From: Bifidobacterium breve
Lineage (GTDB): Bacteria > Actinomycetota > Actinomycetes > S36-B12
Assembly (NCBI GenBank): GCA_945877545.1
Contig: CAMCSO010000004.1
Coordinates: 1-42,669, forward strand
Length of the DNA: 42,669 nt
Direction of reading: 5' to 3'
Shown: piece by piece, positions 28,502-39,380 of the stretch
Position numbering within the stretch: the stretch's first letter is position 1
How the letters are laid out: every line of letters begins with the position of its first letter
The notes under the pieces: model-generated
What the model was told of the DNA's origin: nothing
What the model saw: only the letters and a program-made list of their open reading frames with translations
Database searches by the model: none
Translations under genes and position numbers: made by a program

Positions 28502-30526
28502 TCAGGGCTTGGGCTGAAGTCCCTCGGCGATGATGGCTTGGAGCCCCAACTCGTCGACCGTGCGGCCCGTCGAGGTTGAGGCGAGCTCAAGGGCCTTCTT
28601 GCGGGCGGTTTCCTGCTTGGCCGGGGGCAGGTGGGGTATCTCAGCGAGGCTGCGGTAGAGCTCCCAGGCGAGTTCCCGCTGCCGTAGTGCTGTGTTGATC
28701 CGCTCCATCTGGGTGTCGGTCGCCGGGAGTTGCCACGTCTGGCTCATGGCATCGGGGAGCACATAGCGGTAGTCGTGGCCGCCCTCGGCAAAAATGCCCG
28801 GGGTCGGCGTGAGCGCGTTGAGCATGTCGAGGAAGGTCATCATGAAGGTCGTAACCGGCATCCAGTGCGTGCCCTTCGGTGCGCCGATCGGCCTCGTCGC
28901 GTTTGGTCCGAGCCAGTCAGGACGGCGCCAGACCACCTGAGACCCGAACTTCGGAATCGGATCATCGCCGTTTTGGAGGAGCAGATACCGCACCTTCGCG
29001 CGCTCTGCCGCGGGGAGTCCGCGCCAGTCGGCGATGGTCCGGGGCAGGTAGGCAGCGGCCGGACCCACCGACGGGGTCTCGGTGATCGTGCGATTGCCCC
29101 AGATCTGGCGGCGCCACACGGTGGCGGCCGGGGTGCCGATCCACAGGGCTGCGTGAATGCCAGTGCCCTCGAGGCCCAAGGTGCCGGCGCCCTTGAACAT
29201 CTCCTCGCTCACCTGTGATCCCAGGCTCTCGCCGAATAGGTAGAACTTCGGCCGCTTGGCCTTGGGCATCGCCATCAGTCGCTGAACCACGCCGCTGACG
29301 ACCATGGCGGTCTGGGCACTGCCGGTCGGCACCTTGGTGAGGGACAGGGCCGAGGGCAGGACCGAGTATTGAATGGCGGCGGATGCGCAGTCACCCATGG
29401 TGAGGTATTCGAAAGTCTCGGTGGCGACGTAGTTGACGTATCCGGAGCCGGTTGGTGAAAAAATCGCGAAGGCCTTGCGCTCAAGTGCCTTTGTGCGATC
29501 TATCTCGGCGAGGAGCACCCGAGCCCGCTCCTCGTCGTTGGGGGCGACCTCGAGGGAGGCGTAGACGCGGATGGGCTGCTTGGCCGAATCGACGCCCATG
29601 ACGGCCGCAATGGACTCAGGTGGAAGCGCCATGCTCAGCCAGCGCGCTCCCTCACGGGTCTGCTTCAGCCAGTCGATTCCTGAGGCAGGGGAGCCGGTGA
29701 CCTCCGGGGTCGTGGGCGCGGTGATGAGCGCAGCATCAAGGGAACCACCTCCCTTGCTCAGAAGGGTCGAAGCTTTTGCGACGGCGAACCACCCGACGCC
29801 CAGGGTGATGCCTGCGCTGGTGATGCGGCCGATCATCCGATGGTCCTGCGGCTCTCCACCGATGAGGGCGGTCGCGGCGCGGCTCGAGACGCTTGTCAGG
29901 GCGGATTCCGCGCGCGCGAGCCCGTAAGTTGCGAGACCCACGACCGCCCCGATCCCCACGGACTTCGCGGGGGACACCTCGCGCACGGCATCCTCAAAAA
30001 AGTACTGGGATCCTTTGAGTGTCGCGCCCGCCACGCCCGCGTCTACGAGGGAGCCGGGCGCACTCTTCCATGGCCGAGCGCTCGCCCAGGCCGCCGCACC
30101 GATGGCCGCGGCGATGCCAAGCACGATTCCGGTATCGCGGCGGCCAGGCTTGCCGGGGGCGGCGAGCGCGGCTACGTTCGCCGCTACGGTCGCGAGGGCC
30201 GTGTGAGCGGCGAGGCGACCGACGGCGCGATGGGAGGACTCATGCTCGCGCCAGGCAAGGGCAACGCTGGCCCCCCCAGCGGCCGACCCCACCGCCCCGG
30301 CGACGAGCAGACGTGCGATGACCGACGGAGACTCGGACCGGGAGACGCGGGACGCCACGGCGGTCAGGGCGGAACTGCCCGCACTCAGCACTCCGTAGGC
30401 GGCTGCTGCCGTCGTTCCGGTGACGATGGCCTGATCGACGGAACCACGGGTAAGAAGATTCGGCTGATATGAACGGCCGACCGCGAAAGCCGAACCGAAC
30501 AGTCCTGCGCGAGATGAATGGTCCAT
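28502..30526 (-). CDS. membrane alpha/beta-hydrolase (Abhydrolase_9-like)
   Basis: TM-rich N-terminal half; C-terminal FYLFGESLGSQVSEEMF nucleophile elbow and GGHDYRYVLPDA; start MDHSSRAGLFG. Confidence 0.75.
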   Translation of the reverse strand: MDHSSRAGLFGSAFAVGRSYQPNLLTRGSVDQAIVTGTTAAAAYGVLSAGSSALTAVASRVSRSESPSVIARLLVAGAVGSAAGGASVALAWREHESSHRAVGRLAAHTALATVAANVAALAAPGKPGRRDTGIVLGIAAAIGAAAWASARPWKSAPGSLVDAGVAGATLKGSQYFFEDAVREVSPAKSVGIGAVVGLATYGLARAESALTSVSSRAATALIGGEPQDHRMIGRITSAGITLGVGWFAVAKASTLLSKGGGSLDAALITAPTTPEVTGSPASGIDWLKQTREGARWLSMALPPESIAAVMGVDSAKQPIRVYASLEVAPNDEERARVLLAEIDRTKALERKAFAIFSPTGSGYVNYVATETFEYLTMGDCASAAIQYSVLPSALSLTKVPTGSAQTAMVVSGVVQRLMAMPKAKRPKFYLFGESLGSQVSEEMFKGAGTLGLEGTGIHAALWIGTPAATVWRRQIWGNRTITETPSVGPAAAYLPRTIADWRGLPAAERAKVRYLLLQNGDDPIPKFGSQVVWRRPDWLGPNATRPIGAPKGTHWMPVTTFMMTFLDMLNALTPTPGIFAEGGHDYRYVLPDAMSQTWQLPATDTQMERINTALRQRELAWELYRSLAEIPHLPPAKQETARKKALELASTSTGRTVDELGLQAIIAEGLQPKP

Positions 30527-30610
30527 CGTGGCTCCCTCGGAACAACGTCCTGATGACAGTGTGATCAGGATAGGGGCAACGCCGCGTGAGCGGTCGGGCA
30601 CAATGCTGCT

Positions 30611-32662
30611 ATGGGCCGCCAGTTCCGTCGTGCATCGTGGGTTACCTCGTGGGCGGGGGATCGTTCCGTGCAGGCCGGGGTCGCTGGCGCCTCGTGGTCG
30701 ATCGCCGGAACGCTCGCCCGCGGACTGCTGCCACGCTCGCCTTTGCAGCAGGCGGTCGCCACCGGCGTGGTCGCAACGGTCCACTACCAACTGACCGCCA
30801 CCACATGGTCGGCACTTGAGGCTCTGGCCTCGAAGCCCGGCTCGCGTCCGACCCTTCGCGCGAGCATGCTTGTTGCAGTAGCGGCGATCGCAGGCGGTGT
30901 TGCGACGTCGGCTGCGACTGCGCGGGCGGCGAATCGGTCGCTGCCTGCCGCTGTAGCGGGCACTGCCGGGCGGTTCGTTGCCTTCGCGGGGCTGGCGGGT
31001 GGAGCAGCGGCAGGCTGGGAGGATCTCCTGCAGCGGCGACTTGGCCTTCGACCTGGACTCGACACCACCCTTGTCCCGGCCGTTGCCACAGGTGCAGCGG
31101 TCGTGGGCTTCAGCGTTGCCTTCGGAGCCCGTCGAGCGCACCGTTATGGGCTCGTCGAGCCGCAGCGGCATGCGATCCGATCGGCCGATGCCACCACCAT
31201 GATCAAGGCGGGCGGGCTCGGAGTGGCCTCAGCCGTGGGGCTGAGCGCACTTATGGTGGGTGAGCAGTTGGCGGCTCGGGGCCTCGAGCACCTCGGTGCC
31301 AGGGCGCTTGGTCGCGACACAGGAGCCCTCGGCTCCCTCCTGGCCCACGGCACCGTACTCGGCGCCATGGGCGCGGCCAGTGTGCTCGGACTTAAGCGGA
31401 TCACCTCGGTGGTTGAGCGCCGTGATGACATCGTCGAACCCGCGTATCCGATGCCCCCGACCTCACCCTGTGTGTCAGCTGGCCCACGCAGCGCCATGCC
31501 CTTTGCGTCGATGGGCAAGGAGGGTCGTCGATTCGTCCTCATGGCACTCACCGCTCACGAGATCACGGCGGTGACCGATGAGCCCGCGATGGATCCGGTG
31601 CGGGTGGTCGGGGGCTATGAGTGCACATCTGATGTCGCCGAGCGAGCCCGACTGACCGTCCAAGACATGGTCGATTGCGGGGCATTCGAGCGAGGCATCA
31701 TCTGCATCGGTGTACCCACGGGCGTCGGCTACTTCAACTACACGGTTGCGGAGGCCCTCGAGTACCTCACGGGGGGTGACTGCGCGACCGTCGTGCCCCA
31801 GTACGCGCTCGTCCCGTCGGCCCTCGCACTTCGCCGCACCCGAGATGGCGAGGAGCTCACCAGGCTGGTGCTTGAGGGCATCAGGGGCCGCATCGAGGGG
31901 CTGTCACCCCAGTCGCGTCCCCGAGTATTCATCGTCGGAGAGAGCCTTGGAGCCAATGTTGCCCTGGATATCGCGATGGTTCCTGGCGGGGTTTCCGGAA
32001 TGCCCGTCTTGGCAGAACTCGGGGTTACCGGAGGGCTCTACCTCGGTGTTCCGTTTCGTACCGAACTGTGGAATATCTGGCGCGCGAACCCCGAGGCCGT
32101 CGACCCCGCAGGGGTTCTCGTTTTGGCGAGCGACCCGGATCTCGTGCCGGCTCTGCCCGCCCGGCAGGAGTGCCACCTCATGGTCGTCCACGACGATGAT
32201 CCAGTGAGCAAGTTCGGTTTCCGCATGGTCGTGCAGCCGCCGTGGTGGATGGGCGAGGCGGCCACCCGGCCGCCCCTTGTCCCGCGCGAGGCCAAGTTCC
32301 GTCCAATCACGTCATTTATTCTCGCGACGATCGACCTGCTCAACGGAATGAACTCGCGCCCAGGAACATTCGAAAGGGTCGGTCACGACTACCGGATTGA
32401 TGCCCGGCTCGGTATCGAGCGGGCATTCGGGCTCTCCTCGACCCCGGCGCAGGCTGAGGCCATCGAGTCAGCGCTTCGCAGGCGAGAGCAGCAATGGGCG
32501 ACCCGGCGCATGGTTGCACGCAAGCTCGATCGGGCCCGCAGGTCCATTGAGCGGACGATGGCGGAGTGGGGAACGACCGTCGCCGATGTCGATCCCACGG
32601 TCGAATCTGCCCTCGGTCCGCTGTCGCGGTTCGGGCAGATCACCGGGCCGCCGGGATCATGA
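30611..32662 (+). CDS. membrane alpha/beta-hydrolase (Abhydrolase_9-like), paralog of 28502..30526
   Basis: RVFIVGESLGANVALD, VGYFNYTVAEALEYLTGGDCATVVPQYALVPSALAL, VGHDYRIDA. Confidence 0.75.
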   Translation: MGRQFRRASWVTSWAGDRSVQAGVAGASWSIAGTLARGLLPRSPLQQAVATGVVATVHYQLTATTWSALEALASKPGSRPTLRASMLVAVAAIAGGVATSAATARAANRSLPAAVAGTAGRFVAFAGLAGGAAAGWEDLLQRRLGLRPGLDTTLVPAVATGAAVVGFSVAFGARRAHRYGLVEPQRHAIRSADATTMIKAGGLGVASAVGLSALMVGEQLAARGLEHLGARALGRDTGALGSLLAHGTVLGAMGAASVLGLKRITSVVERRDDIVEPAYPMPPTSPCVSAGPRSAMPFASMGKEGRRFVLMALTAHEITAVTDEPAMDPVRVVGGYECTSDVAERARLTVQDMVDCGAFERGIICIGVPTGVGYFNYTVAEALEYLTGGDCATVVPQYALVPSALALRRTRDGEELTRLVLEGIRGRIEGLSPQSRPRVFIVGESLGANVALDIAMVPGGVSGMPVLAELGVTGGLYLGVPFRTELWNIWRANPEAVDPAGVLVLASDPDLVPALPARQECHLMVVHDDDPVSKFGFRMVVQPPWWMGEAATRPPLVPREAKFRPITSFILATIDLLNGMNSRPGTFERVGHDYRIDARLGIERAFGLSSTPAQAEAIESALRRREQQWATRRMVARKLDRARRSIERTMAEWGTTVADVDPTVESALGPLSRFGQITGPPGS

Positions 32663-32676
32663 CGTACCGTGGCCGC

Positions 32677-34218
32677 ATGGAAGCAGCGAGTCACCGGCCG
32701 ATGAAGGTATCCAGAAGGCTTCGGCGGGTGATCTCCCTCGCAATCTCTTTTGCCATCGCGGGCACGGCTCTTGTCATCCCGACGAACGTGGCTCGGGCTG
32801 CCGATTCGCCGGCCGGTCTTGAGGCCTACTACGGGCAGGTCCTCGACTGGTCGAGTTGCGCCAATGGCCTGACGTGCGCGTGGCTCACCGTTCCCCTCGA
32901 CTATGCGGTGCCAGCCGGCACGACGATCCGGCTGCGGGTGAGCAAGGCGAAGATCACCGGACTTGAAGAGGGCCGTCAGGGATCCCTTGTCGTCAATCCG
33001 GGCGGGCCTGGCGCGCCGGCCGTCGATTTCGCGAAGTCCGTTGCAGATGGCATTGCGCCGAATGTGGCGAAGGTTTTCGACATCGTCGGGTTCGATCCCC
33101 GTGGGGTCGGCGAGTCGGTGCCGATTGTCTGCCTGACCGGCCCGCAGACGACCACCTGGCTTCAGACGGATCAGTCGCCAGACACCCCCGCCGAGGTGCG
33201 TCGGCTCATGCGCCTGTCGGCAGGACTGGCGCAGGGCTGCCTCACGGAATCGCCACTTATGGCGAGGCATGTCGGCTCGGAGAACACGATCCGCGACATG
33301 GACATCCTGCGTCAGGCGCTGGGCGATACCAAGCTGAATTTCCTTGGATTCTCGTACGGCACCTATCTCGGCACCCTGTACGCGGAGGCGTTCCCCGACC
33401 GGGTTGGACGATTCGTCCTCGATGGTGCGCTGGATCCCAGCCTGGACCTCATGGAGATCTCGAAGGGGCAATCGGCGGGATTTCAGGTGGCGATGAAGCG
33501 CTTCGCCGAGAATTGCACCCGGCACAAGGACTGCCCGTACCGGGGCGGTGCTGCCAACGTCCTCACTGGAATCAATCGGCTCCTCGAGCAACTTGACCGC
33601 TCGCCCCTGAAGGCGTCAAAGGGCCGATCACTCCTCCAGGCGGAGGCCGTGACCGCGTTGTTCACCTCCATGTACTCGGAGACGATGTGGCCATCCCTGC
33701 GATACGCGCTCCGAGAGGCATCCGAGGGCAACGGCACCGCACTGCTCGACCTCGCGGACTACGCGAATGATCGCACCGGACCCAACTCCTACGACGGCAA
33801 TCTGACATCGGCGTTTATCTCCATCTCCTGCTGGGATACCCCGGCCCCTCCCGGGGCAGCGGGCCTAGGGTTGGCGGCCGTGAATTGGGCGACGGGGGCC
33901 GGAGTCCCGTTGATGGCCAAGACGATGTCATGGGGCAATGCTCCGTGCTCGAAGTGGTTTGGCCGCACGACCCGAGTGCCAGCCCCGGCATCGAGCACCA
34001 CCACCGCTCCCATTCTCATCGTCGGCACCACCTATGACCCTGCCACCCCGTACTCGTGGTCGGTGGCGCTCAATCGGCAACTGCCGACCTCCACACTGCT
34101 CACCTATCAAGGCGATGGCCACACGGCCTACGGAGGTGGGTCGGCGTGCATCTCACGCCTCGTCGATGCCTACCTAATCAAGGGCACTCCACCCGCCGCT
34201 CGCACCATCTGCCGCTAG
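32677..34218 (+). CDS. secreted alpha/beta-hydrolase, tripeptidyl aminopeptidase-like
   Basis: signal peptide; SLVVNPGGPGAPAVDFA, FDPRGVGESVPIVC, FLGFSYGTYLGTLYAEAFPDRVGRFVLDGALDP. Confidence 0.8.
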   Translation: MEAASHRPMKVSRRLRRVISLAISFAIAGTALVIPTNVARAADSPAGLEAYYGQVLDWSSCANGLTCAWLTVPLDYAVPAGTTIRLRVSKAKITGLEEGRQGSLVVNPGGPGAPAVDFAKSVADGIAPNVAKVFDIVGFDPRGVGESVPIVCLTGPQTTTWLQTDQSPDTPAEVRRLMRLSAGLAQGCLTESPLMARHVGSENTIRDMDILRQALGDTKLNFLGFSYGTYLGTLYAEAFPDRVGRFVLDGALDPSLDLMEISKGQSAGFQVAMKRFAENCTRHKDCPYRGGAANVLTGINRLLEQLDRSPLKASKGRSLLQAEAVTALFTSMYSETMWPSLRYALREASEGNGTALLDLADYANDRTGPNSYDGNLTSAFISISCWDTPAPPGAAGLGLAAVNWATGAGVPLMAKTMSWGNAPCSKWFGRTTRVPAPASSTTTAPILIVGTTYDPATPYSWSVALNRQLPTSTLLTYQGDGHTAYGGGSACISRLVDAYLIKGTPPAARTICR

Positions 34219-34306
34219 CGAAGAAACTGAGATCGAGCCTCATCACCATCGCGGTGGCTTCCTTCACCTAGAAGCGACACCGGCCGCGGCCACATAGGGT
34301 CATGCC

Positions 34307-35314
34307 ATGGAACCCCTGCGCATCGGCGTGCTCGGAGCCGCCCGGATCAGTGAGCACGCAATCGCTTTACCGGCCGAGCTGACCGGCACCCGTCTCGTCG
34401 CGGTCGCGGCGCGCGACTCGGCTCGCGCTCAATCCTTCGCCCGGCAGCACGGCGTGGAGCGGGTGGTCGACTCATACGAGGCGCTCGTCGAGGATCCGGA
34501 GGTCGAGGCGATCTACAATCCGCTCGCCAATGGACTTCACGGGCCGTGGAACCTCCGGGCCATCGCCGCCGGCAAGCACGTGCTGACCGAGAAGCCCTTT
34601 GCGAGCAATGTGGCCGAGGCCATCGCGGTCCGCGACGCTGCCGCTGCGGCTGGGGTGCGGGTGATGGAGGCCTTCCATTACCGCTACCACCCGGTGATGC
34701 TGCGGATGATGGAGATGACGTCGGGGGGCGAACTCGGAACCATCGTGCGTGTTGAGGCCAACATGGAGATTCCGGCGCCGCCACTCGAGGATCCACGGTG
34801 GTCTTTCGAGCTCGCGGGCGGCGCCATGATGGACCTTGGCTGCTACAGCGTTCATGCGTGTCGCACCCTCGGCGCGTTCCTCGGCGGGGATCCCGTGCTT
34901 GTGTCGGCCAGGGGTCGCGAGCACCCGGGGGCTCCGGGGGTCGACGAGTGGATCGAGGCTGACCTTGGGTTCCCGTCGGGTGCGACTGGGGCGGCGAACT
35001 GCAGCATGGCTGCGGATGCAGTTCGCTTCAGCCTTCGGGTGATCGGCACGTTGGGTGAGGCGAGGGCGCACAACCTGCTCGCCCCGCCGGACGACGACCG
35101 CATCACCGTGGCCATCGGCGGCGACGAGCGCGTCGAAAGGCTGGGCACTCGGACCTCCTACACCTATCAACTTGAGGTGTTCACCCAGTGGGTGCGCAAG
35201 GGAGGATCCATTCCCACCGACGCTGACGACGCGGTTGAGAACATGCGCATGATCGATGCCGTCTACGAGATGAGCGGTATGGGGCTTCGTCGCACCTTTG
35301 GATCCGCATCCTGA
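34307..35314 (+). CDS. Gfo/Idh/MocA-family oxidoreductase
   Basis: IGVLGAARISEHAI, YNPLANGLHGPWNLRAIAAGKHVLTEKPFASN, MEAFHYRYHP. Confidence 0.88.
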   Translation: MEPLRIGVLGAARISEHAIALPAELTGTRLVAVAARDSARAQSFARQHGVERVVDSYEALVEDPEVEAIYNPLANGLHGPWNLRAIAAGKHVLTEKPFASNVAEAIAVRDAAAAAGVRVMEAFHYRYHPVMLRMMEMTSGGELGTIVRVEANMEIPAPPLEDPRWSFELAGGAMMDLGCYSVHACRTLGAFLGGDPVLVSARGREHPGAPGVDEWIEADLGFPSGATGAANCSMAADAVRFSLRVIGTLGEARAHNLLAPPDDDRITVAIGGDERVERLGTRTSYTYQLEVFTQWVRKGGSIPTDADDAVENMRMIDAVYEMSGMGLRRTFGSAS

Positions 35315-35327
35315 CAAGGGTGACCGG

Positions 35328-35978
35328 CTACCTGATCGTGCGGAAGTAGCGAAGATCGGTGACCTCCCGGCCTTGGTCGAGTGCGGTCTGCTCGTAGCGC
35401 GTGACCGGGCGATCCGAAGTCCGGTCGACCGCACCGCCCTCCCACATGGGGTGTTTGTTGAGCACGTCGATCATCTGGTCGGCGTAGTGAGCCCAGTCAG
35501 TGGCGAGATCCCAGGTTCCACTCGTCACCGTTCGGCTGCCGATGAGGCTCGCGTGCTCGGCGGTGACGAGTCTGCGCTTGTGGTGTCGCACCTTTGGCCA
35601 CGGATCGGGGAAGTAGGTTCGGATCCCGGCGAGTGATCCCTGCGGGATCATCGTTCGCAGGACCTCGAGGGCATCGGCTTCCATGACCCGTACGTTCGTG
35701 AGCCCGATGGTGCGAACCCGGTGCAGGAGATCGCCGATGCCGGGGGTGTGGACGTCGACGGCGAGCAAGCCGAGATGTGGCTGCCGGCCAGCCATCATTG
35801 CGGTAGCGGCGCCTGTGCCGAATCCGATCTCCAGGATGACCGGTAGACCGGGCCATTCGTCTTTGAGTGAAAACGCTGTGCGCCCGAGTTCGATGAGCAG
35901 GCCGTCACCGACATCGAGGGCCGCCGCCTGACGTGGGGTGACACGCCCTCGTCGCGGCTTGTAGGTACGTATCGACAT
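35328..35978 (-). CDS. trmB: tRNA (guanine-N7-)-methyltransferase
   Basis: LPVILEIGFGTGAATAMMA, IRTYFPDPWPKVRHHKRRLV. Confidence 0.92.
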   Translation of the reverse strand: MSIRTYKPRRGRVTPRQAAALDVGDGLLIELGRTAFSLKDEWPGLPVILEIGFGTGAATAMMAGRQPHLGLLAVDVHTPGIGDLLHRVRTIGLTNVRVMEADALEVLRTMIPQGSLAGIRTYFPDPWPKVRHHKRRLVTAEHASLIGSRTVTSGTWDLATDWAHYADQMIDVLNKHPMWEGGAVDRTSDRPVTRYEQTALDQGREVTDLRYFRTIR

Positions 35979-36011
35979 GTCGGCGACGCTAGCCCACCTG
36001 CTGATGGCGGC

Positions 36012-36725
36012 TCAGCAGTTGACCTGCAGGCTCATCGGCGAATTGACCCGGTAACGACGGTCAGCCTCGATCCGCCACACCGATTGGCGACCCCGGACGC
36101 TGAACAACCAATCAGGGGTGCTCGACGGCTCGGCGACGAAGCAGGTGTCCTCGTCGATTCCGATGATCTGCGCCCCCTCGGTGACGAGGGGTCTCATCGC
36201 GAAATCGGGCATCCACTTCGTGTAGCGATCGAAGTGGGGCAGGACTCTGATCCCCGGGACGACACCGAGTCCGTTTACTCCACCGTTTCGGGGGTGCCGA
36301 AAGTCGGGCACATAGCCGGCGAGTGCCATTGCACCGGCGCTACAGCCGGCGAGCGATGCGCCCGCCCGCCACTCACGCTCGATGGCTGACCACACCTTCG
36401 TCCCGGCGAGAGTCCGGGCCAGGTAGCTTGGATTACCGCCAGAGAGGTAGATGAGGCCGGCGCCCTTGATCTTGTCGACCCATGCGGGGTCATCGGCATC
36501 GGCTCGCTTTCGAACATCGATGATGACCTGTTCTGCGCCGAGTCGGGTGGCTGACGTCGCTCCGAGGTCGTGCCAGCGCTCAAGCGATGACGTGCCCTCT
36601 GGCGCGGCTGCGGTCGCGAGTTGCACGTAGCGCTGCGGCCGGCCTTCGAGAAGCCAGGCCTCCACCTCACCCATGACCGGGAGGTATTCGCCGCTTCCGA
36701 CGAGGGCGATGCGTCCGGCTGTCAT
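36012..36725 (-). CDS. peptidase S51-like / type 1 glutamine amidotransferase-like protein
   Basis: IYLSGGNPSYLARTL, LAGCSAGAMALAG nucleophile; start MTAGRIALVGSGEYLP; 4-bp overlap with upstream MFS gene. Confidence 0.75.
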   Translation of the reverse strand: MTAGRIALVGSGEYLPVMGEVEAWLLEGRPQRYVQLATAAAPEGTSSLERWHDLGATSATRLGAEQVIIDVRKRADADDPAWVDKIKGAGLIYLSGGNPSYLARTLAGTKVWSAIEREWRAGASLAGCSAGAMALAGYVPDFRHPRNGGVNGLGVVPGIRVLPHFDRYTKWMPDFAMRPLVTEGAQIIGIDEDTCFVAEPSSTPDWLFSVRGRQSVWRIEADRRYRVNSPMSLQVNC

Positions 36726-37967
36726 GTGCCCAGCGTACGAGAGACATCGCGGCTCGGGGTTGCGGTGGCCTGCTCGACTGGCGGTCCCTTGGGCTGCAAG
36801 CGGTGGCGCCTGATTGGGGGTCCTGCGGCCAGACCGATGGCGAGCCCGATGACATGGAGGGCGACTCCTGCCCAGATCACGGCCGCGGTACCCAACACGA
36901 GCATGCTGCCGAAGACAGCGGACCCGAGGGCGAAGGCGCTCATTCGCAGGCTTGAAGCGGTCGTGAAGACCTGACCGCGCACTCGCTCCGGTGACTCCCG
37001 ACTTCGGATGAGGAACATCGCGGTGAGCTGAGGTGCCTCGGTCAGGCCGATGATGAAGGCGGCGATGAGGACGAGCGGGGGATTCTTCGCCACGGCGATG
37101 GCGGCGAGCGCGATTCCGGAGATGATCGTCGTGACGATGATCGTGGCATCCGGGCGGGTCACCGGAAATCGGAGGAGAAGCCCGGCCGCTAGGACGCCAC
37201 CAGCGGCAAGGCACCCGAAGATGACCCCGGTGAAGGCGAGTGACCCGGTGATCTGCTGGGCGATGAGGGGTGAGCAGATGAACACTGCTGCCTGACCCCC
37301 GAAGGCGATGGTCGTGATGATGATCGTGCGGCGCAGGGACAGGCGCCGAACGATGGTCGACATGCCGTGCCGCAGGTCGCTCACGAGTGAGTGGTGTGTG
37401 TGTCGCGGGCGCGGAGCCAATGGGACGAACCGCAGCATGATGAGGGCGAGGACCAGTAGGGCTGCCGGGAGCCACAGCGGCGCTGTCATCGACACCGCAA
37501 GGAGGGCGGCTGCTGCGGGAGGGCCGATGATCGATGCGACGCTGTACGTTCCTGCGTCTGCCGAATAGGCGCGCTGGAGCATGCGCGGCGTGACGAGCGG
37601 GGGGAGCTGCGCTGTCCACGCACCGGTGAGTGCTGGGTACGTTAGGCCGGTGACAGCAGCGAGCGCCATGAGTGCAGGCAACGGTGCGTGACCGATGAGG
37701 ACGGCGATTGCGATGATCCCGGCCGAAAGTCCGAACATTGCCAAGCTGAATGCGCGACGCGGCCTTCGGGAGCGGTCAAGTAATGCTCCGACAATCGGGC
37801 CGCCGATGGCAGCCGCGCCGGTGAGTGACGCGACAAGGTAGGAGCCGCTAGCACCGCTGCCGAGAGCGGCGATCGAGACGAGGAGCAGCGCGGGGCCCGT
37901 GGCTTCGGTGGCGGCCCTCGCGAGGGTGGCGGTCGCGAGGTAGGTGAGGAGATTCCTTCGCGGCGAC

Positions 37968-37969
<2 letters not shown>
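36722..37969 (-). CDS. MFS transporter
   Basis: about 12 TM segments, GALLDRSRRPRRAFSLAMFG loop motif. Confidence 0.8.
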
Positions 37970-38262
<293 letters not shown>

Positions 38263-38416
38263 GCGGATCCGACGTCCCACTCCACCGATACCCTCACCGC
38301 CGTGTTGCTCGCCTCCGCGTCGAAGGCCTAGAACATCGCTGGGTCCAAGTGCGCGCAAGTGGTAAGCCGGATCGAAGCGGGTTATGGTCATCGTGTCTTG
38401 GAGTGTGACGCTCGAG

Positions 38417-38734
38417 GTGATGTACGCGACTGAGCACTTCTGGGTTATCGCATCCTTCGCCGCAAACGCACACGCTGTTCATGAGCACGTGACCGCGTCG
38501 TTACCTTCCGTTCGATTTGTACCGGCCGCCTCGTCCTAGAATTGAGTAATGGCTATATCCGTATGTGGCATCACCGGTGATCCTGCGGAGTTCATCCTCG
38601 AACGGTCGCGGGTAGCAGTGCGCGCTGCCCCGACTTTCGGTGCCGGCGGCGAACGTTTCATCCGCCTGAACTTGGGTACGAGGCAGGCGATGAGCGCCGA
38701 GGTCCTGTCTTTAATCCCCCGCTCCCTGCCGTGA
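38417..38734 (+). pseudogene. C-terminal remnant of PatB/MalY-type PLP aminotransferase (C-S lyase)
   Basis: EHVTASLPSVRFVPAASS*, then GDPAEFILERSRVAVRAAPTFGAGGERFIRLNLGTRQAM, separated by stops. Confidence 0.6.
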
Positions 38735-38750
38735 TCTCTGGATCCGCGTA

Positions 38751-39380
38751 ATGGTCAAGACGACGCATCAGGGTGCCTCGGTGCATCGGCGGGGCCGAAT
38801 GCGGGTGCGTACACTCACAACGACGTTCCTCTGCGGGCTCGTACTCCTCGTTCCACTCGGCGGCAACGCTGCTGCGGACCCTGTCACCGCGTCGCCTTCG
38901 AGCGAACCGAACGGTTCCAGCATCATCGCCATCGGAGACTCGGTAATGCTTGGCGCCCGTTGGGTGATGAAGAAGAACGGCATCGCGATTGTCGACGCCC
39001 GGAAGAATCGACAGGCGGCAGCAGGGCCCGCACTGCTGCGAAAGCGCGGGTCGAAATTGCCGGTGAATGTGGTCGTGCACCTCGGTTCGAATGGAACCTT
39101 CACAACGCAAGCATGCGAGGCCATGATTACTGCGGCCGGGCCAACGCGCCGGGTCTTCCTCATGACCCTCGCCGTGCCGCGCTCGTGGGAGGCGAGAAAC
39201 AATGCGTTGATTCGAGACTGCGTTGCGGCTCACCCGGGTCGGGTGTTCATCATCGACTGGCACGCCATGGCGGCGAAGCACCCCAAGTGGCTCTACTCCG
39301 ACCGCATCCACCTGAGGCCTGCGGGTGCAAAGGGCTACGCGTCGATGATCGAACAGGCTGTCGCCGCCACCGACTCCTGA
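38751..39380 (+). CDS. secreted SGNH-like hydrolase/acyltransferase domain protein
   Basis: signal MRVRTLTTTFLCGLVLLVPL; IIAIGDSVMLGA, VVVHLGSNGTF, YSDRIHLRPAGAKGYASMI. Confidence 0.75.
   Translation: MVKTTHQGASVHRRGRMRVRTLTTTFLCGLVLLVPLGGNAAADPVTASPSSEPNGSSIIAIGDSVMLGARWVMKKNGIAIVDARKNRQAAAGPALLRKRGSKLPVNVVVHLGSNGTFTTQACEAMITAAGPTRRVFLMTLAVPRSWEARNNALIRDCVAAHPGRVFIIDWHAMAAKHPKWLYSDRIHLRPAGAKGYASMIEQAVAATDS

Noticed and set aside
30527-31171. N-terminal extension of the 889-aa ORF 28502..31171
   Set aside because: The conserved protein starts at MDHSSRAGLFG (30526); the extension overlaps the divergent paralog's coding region
32389-33591. 400-aa minus-strand ORF opposite hydrolase genes
   Set aside because: Antisense shadow across two unrelated sense genes, low-information composition
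34472-35434. 320-aa minus-strand ORF opposite the Gfo/Idh/MocA gene
   Set aside because: Antisense shadow; sense protein is convincingly conserved
36726-37619. N-terminal extension of ORF 36012..37619
   Set aside because: Overlaps the MFS transporter in another frame; real S51-like start is MTAGRIALVG at 36725
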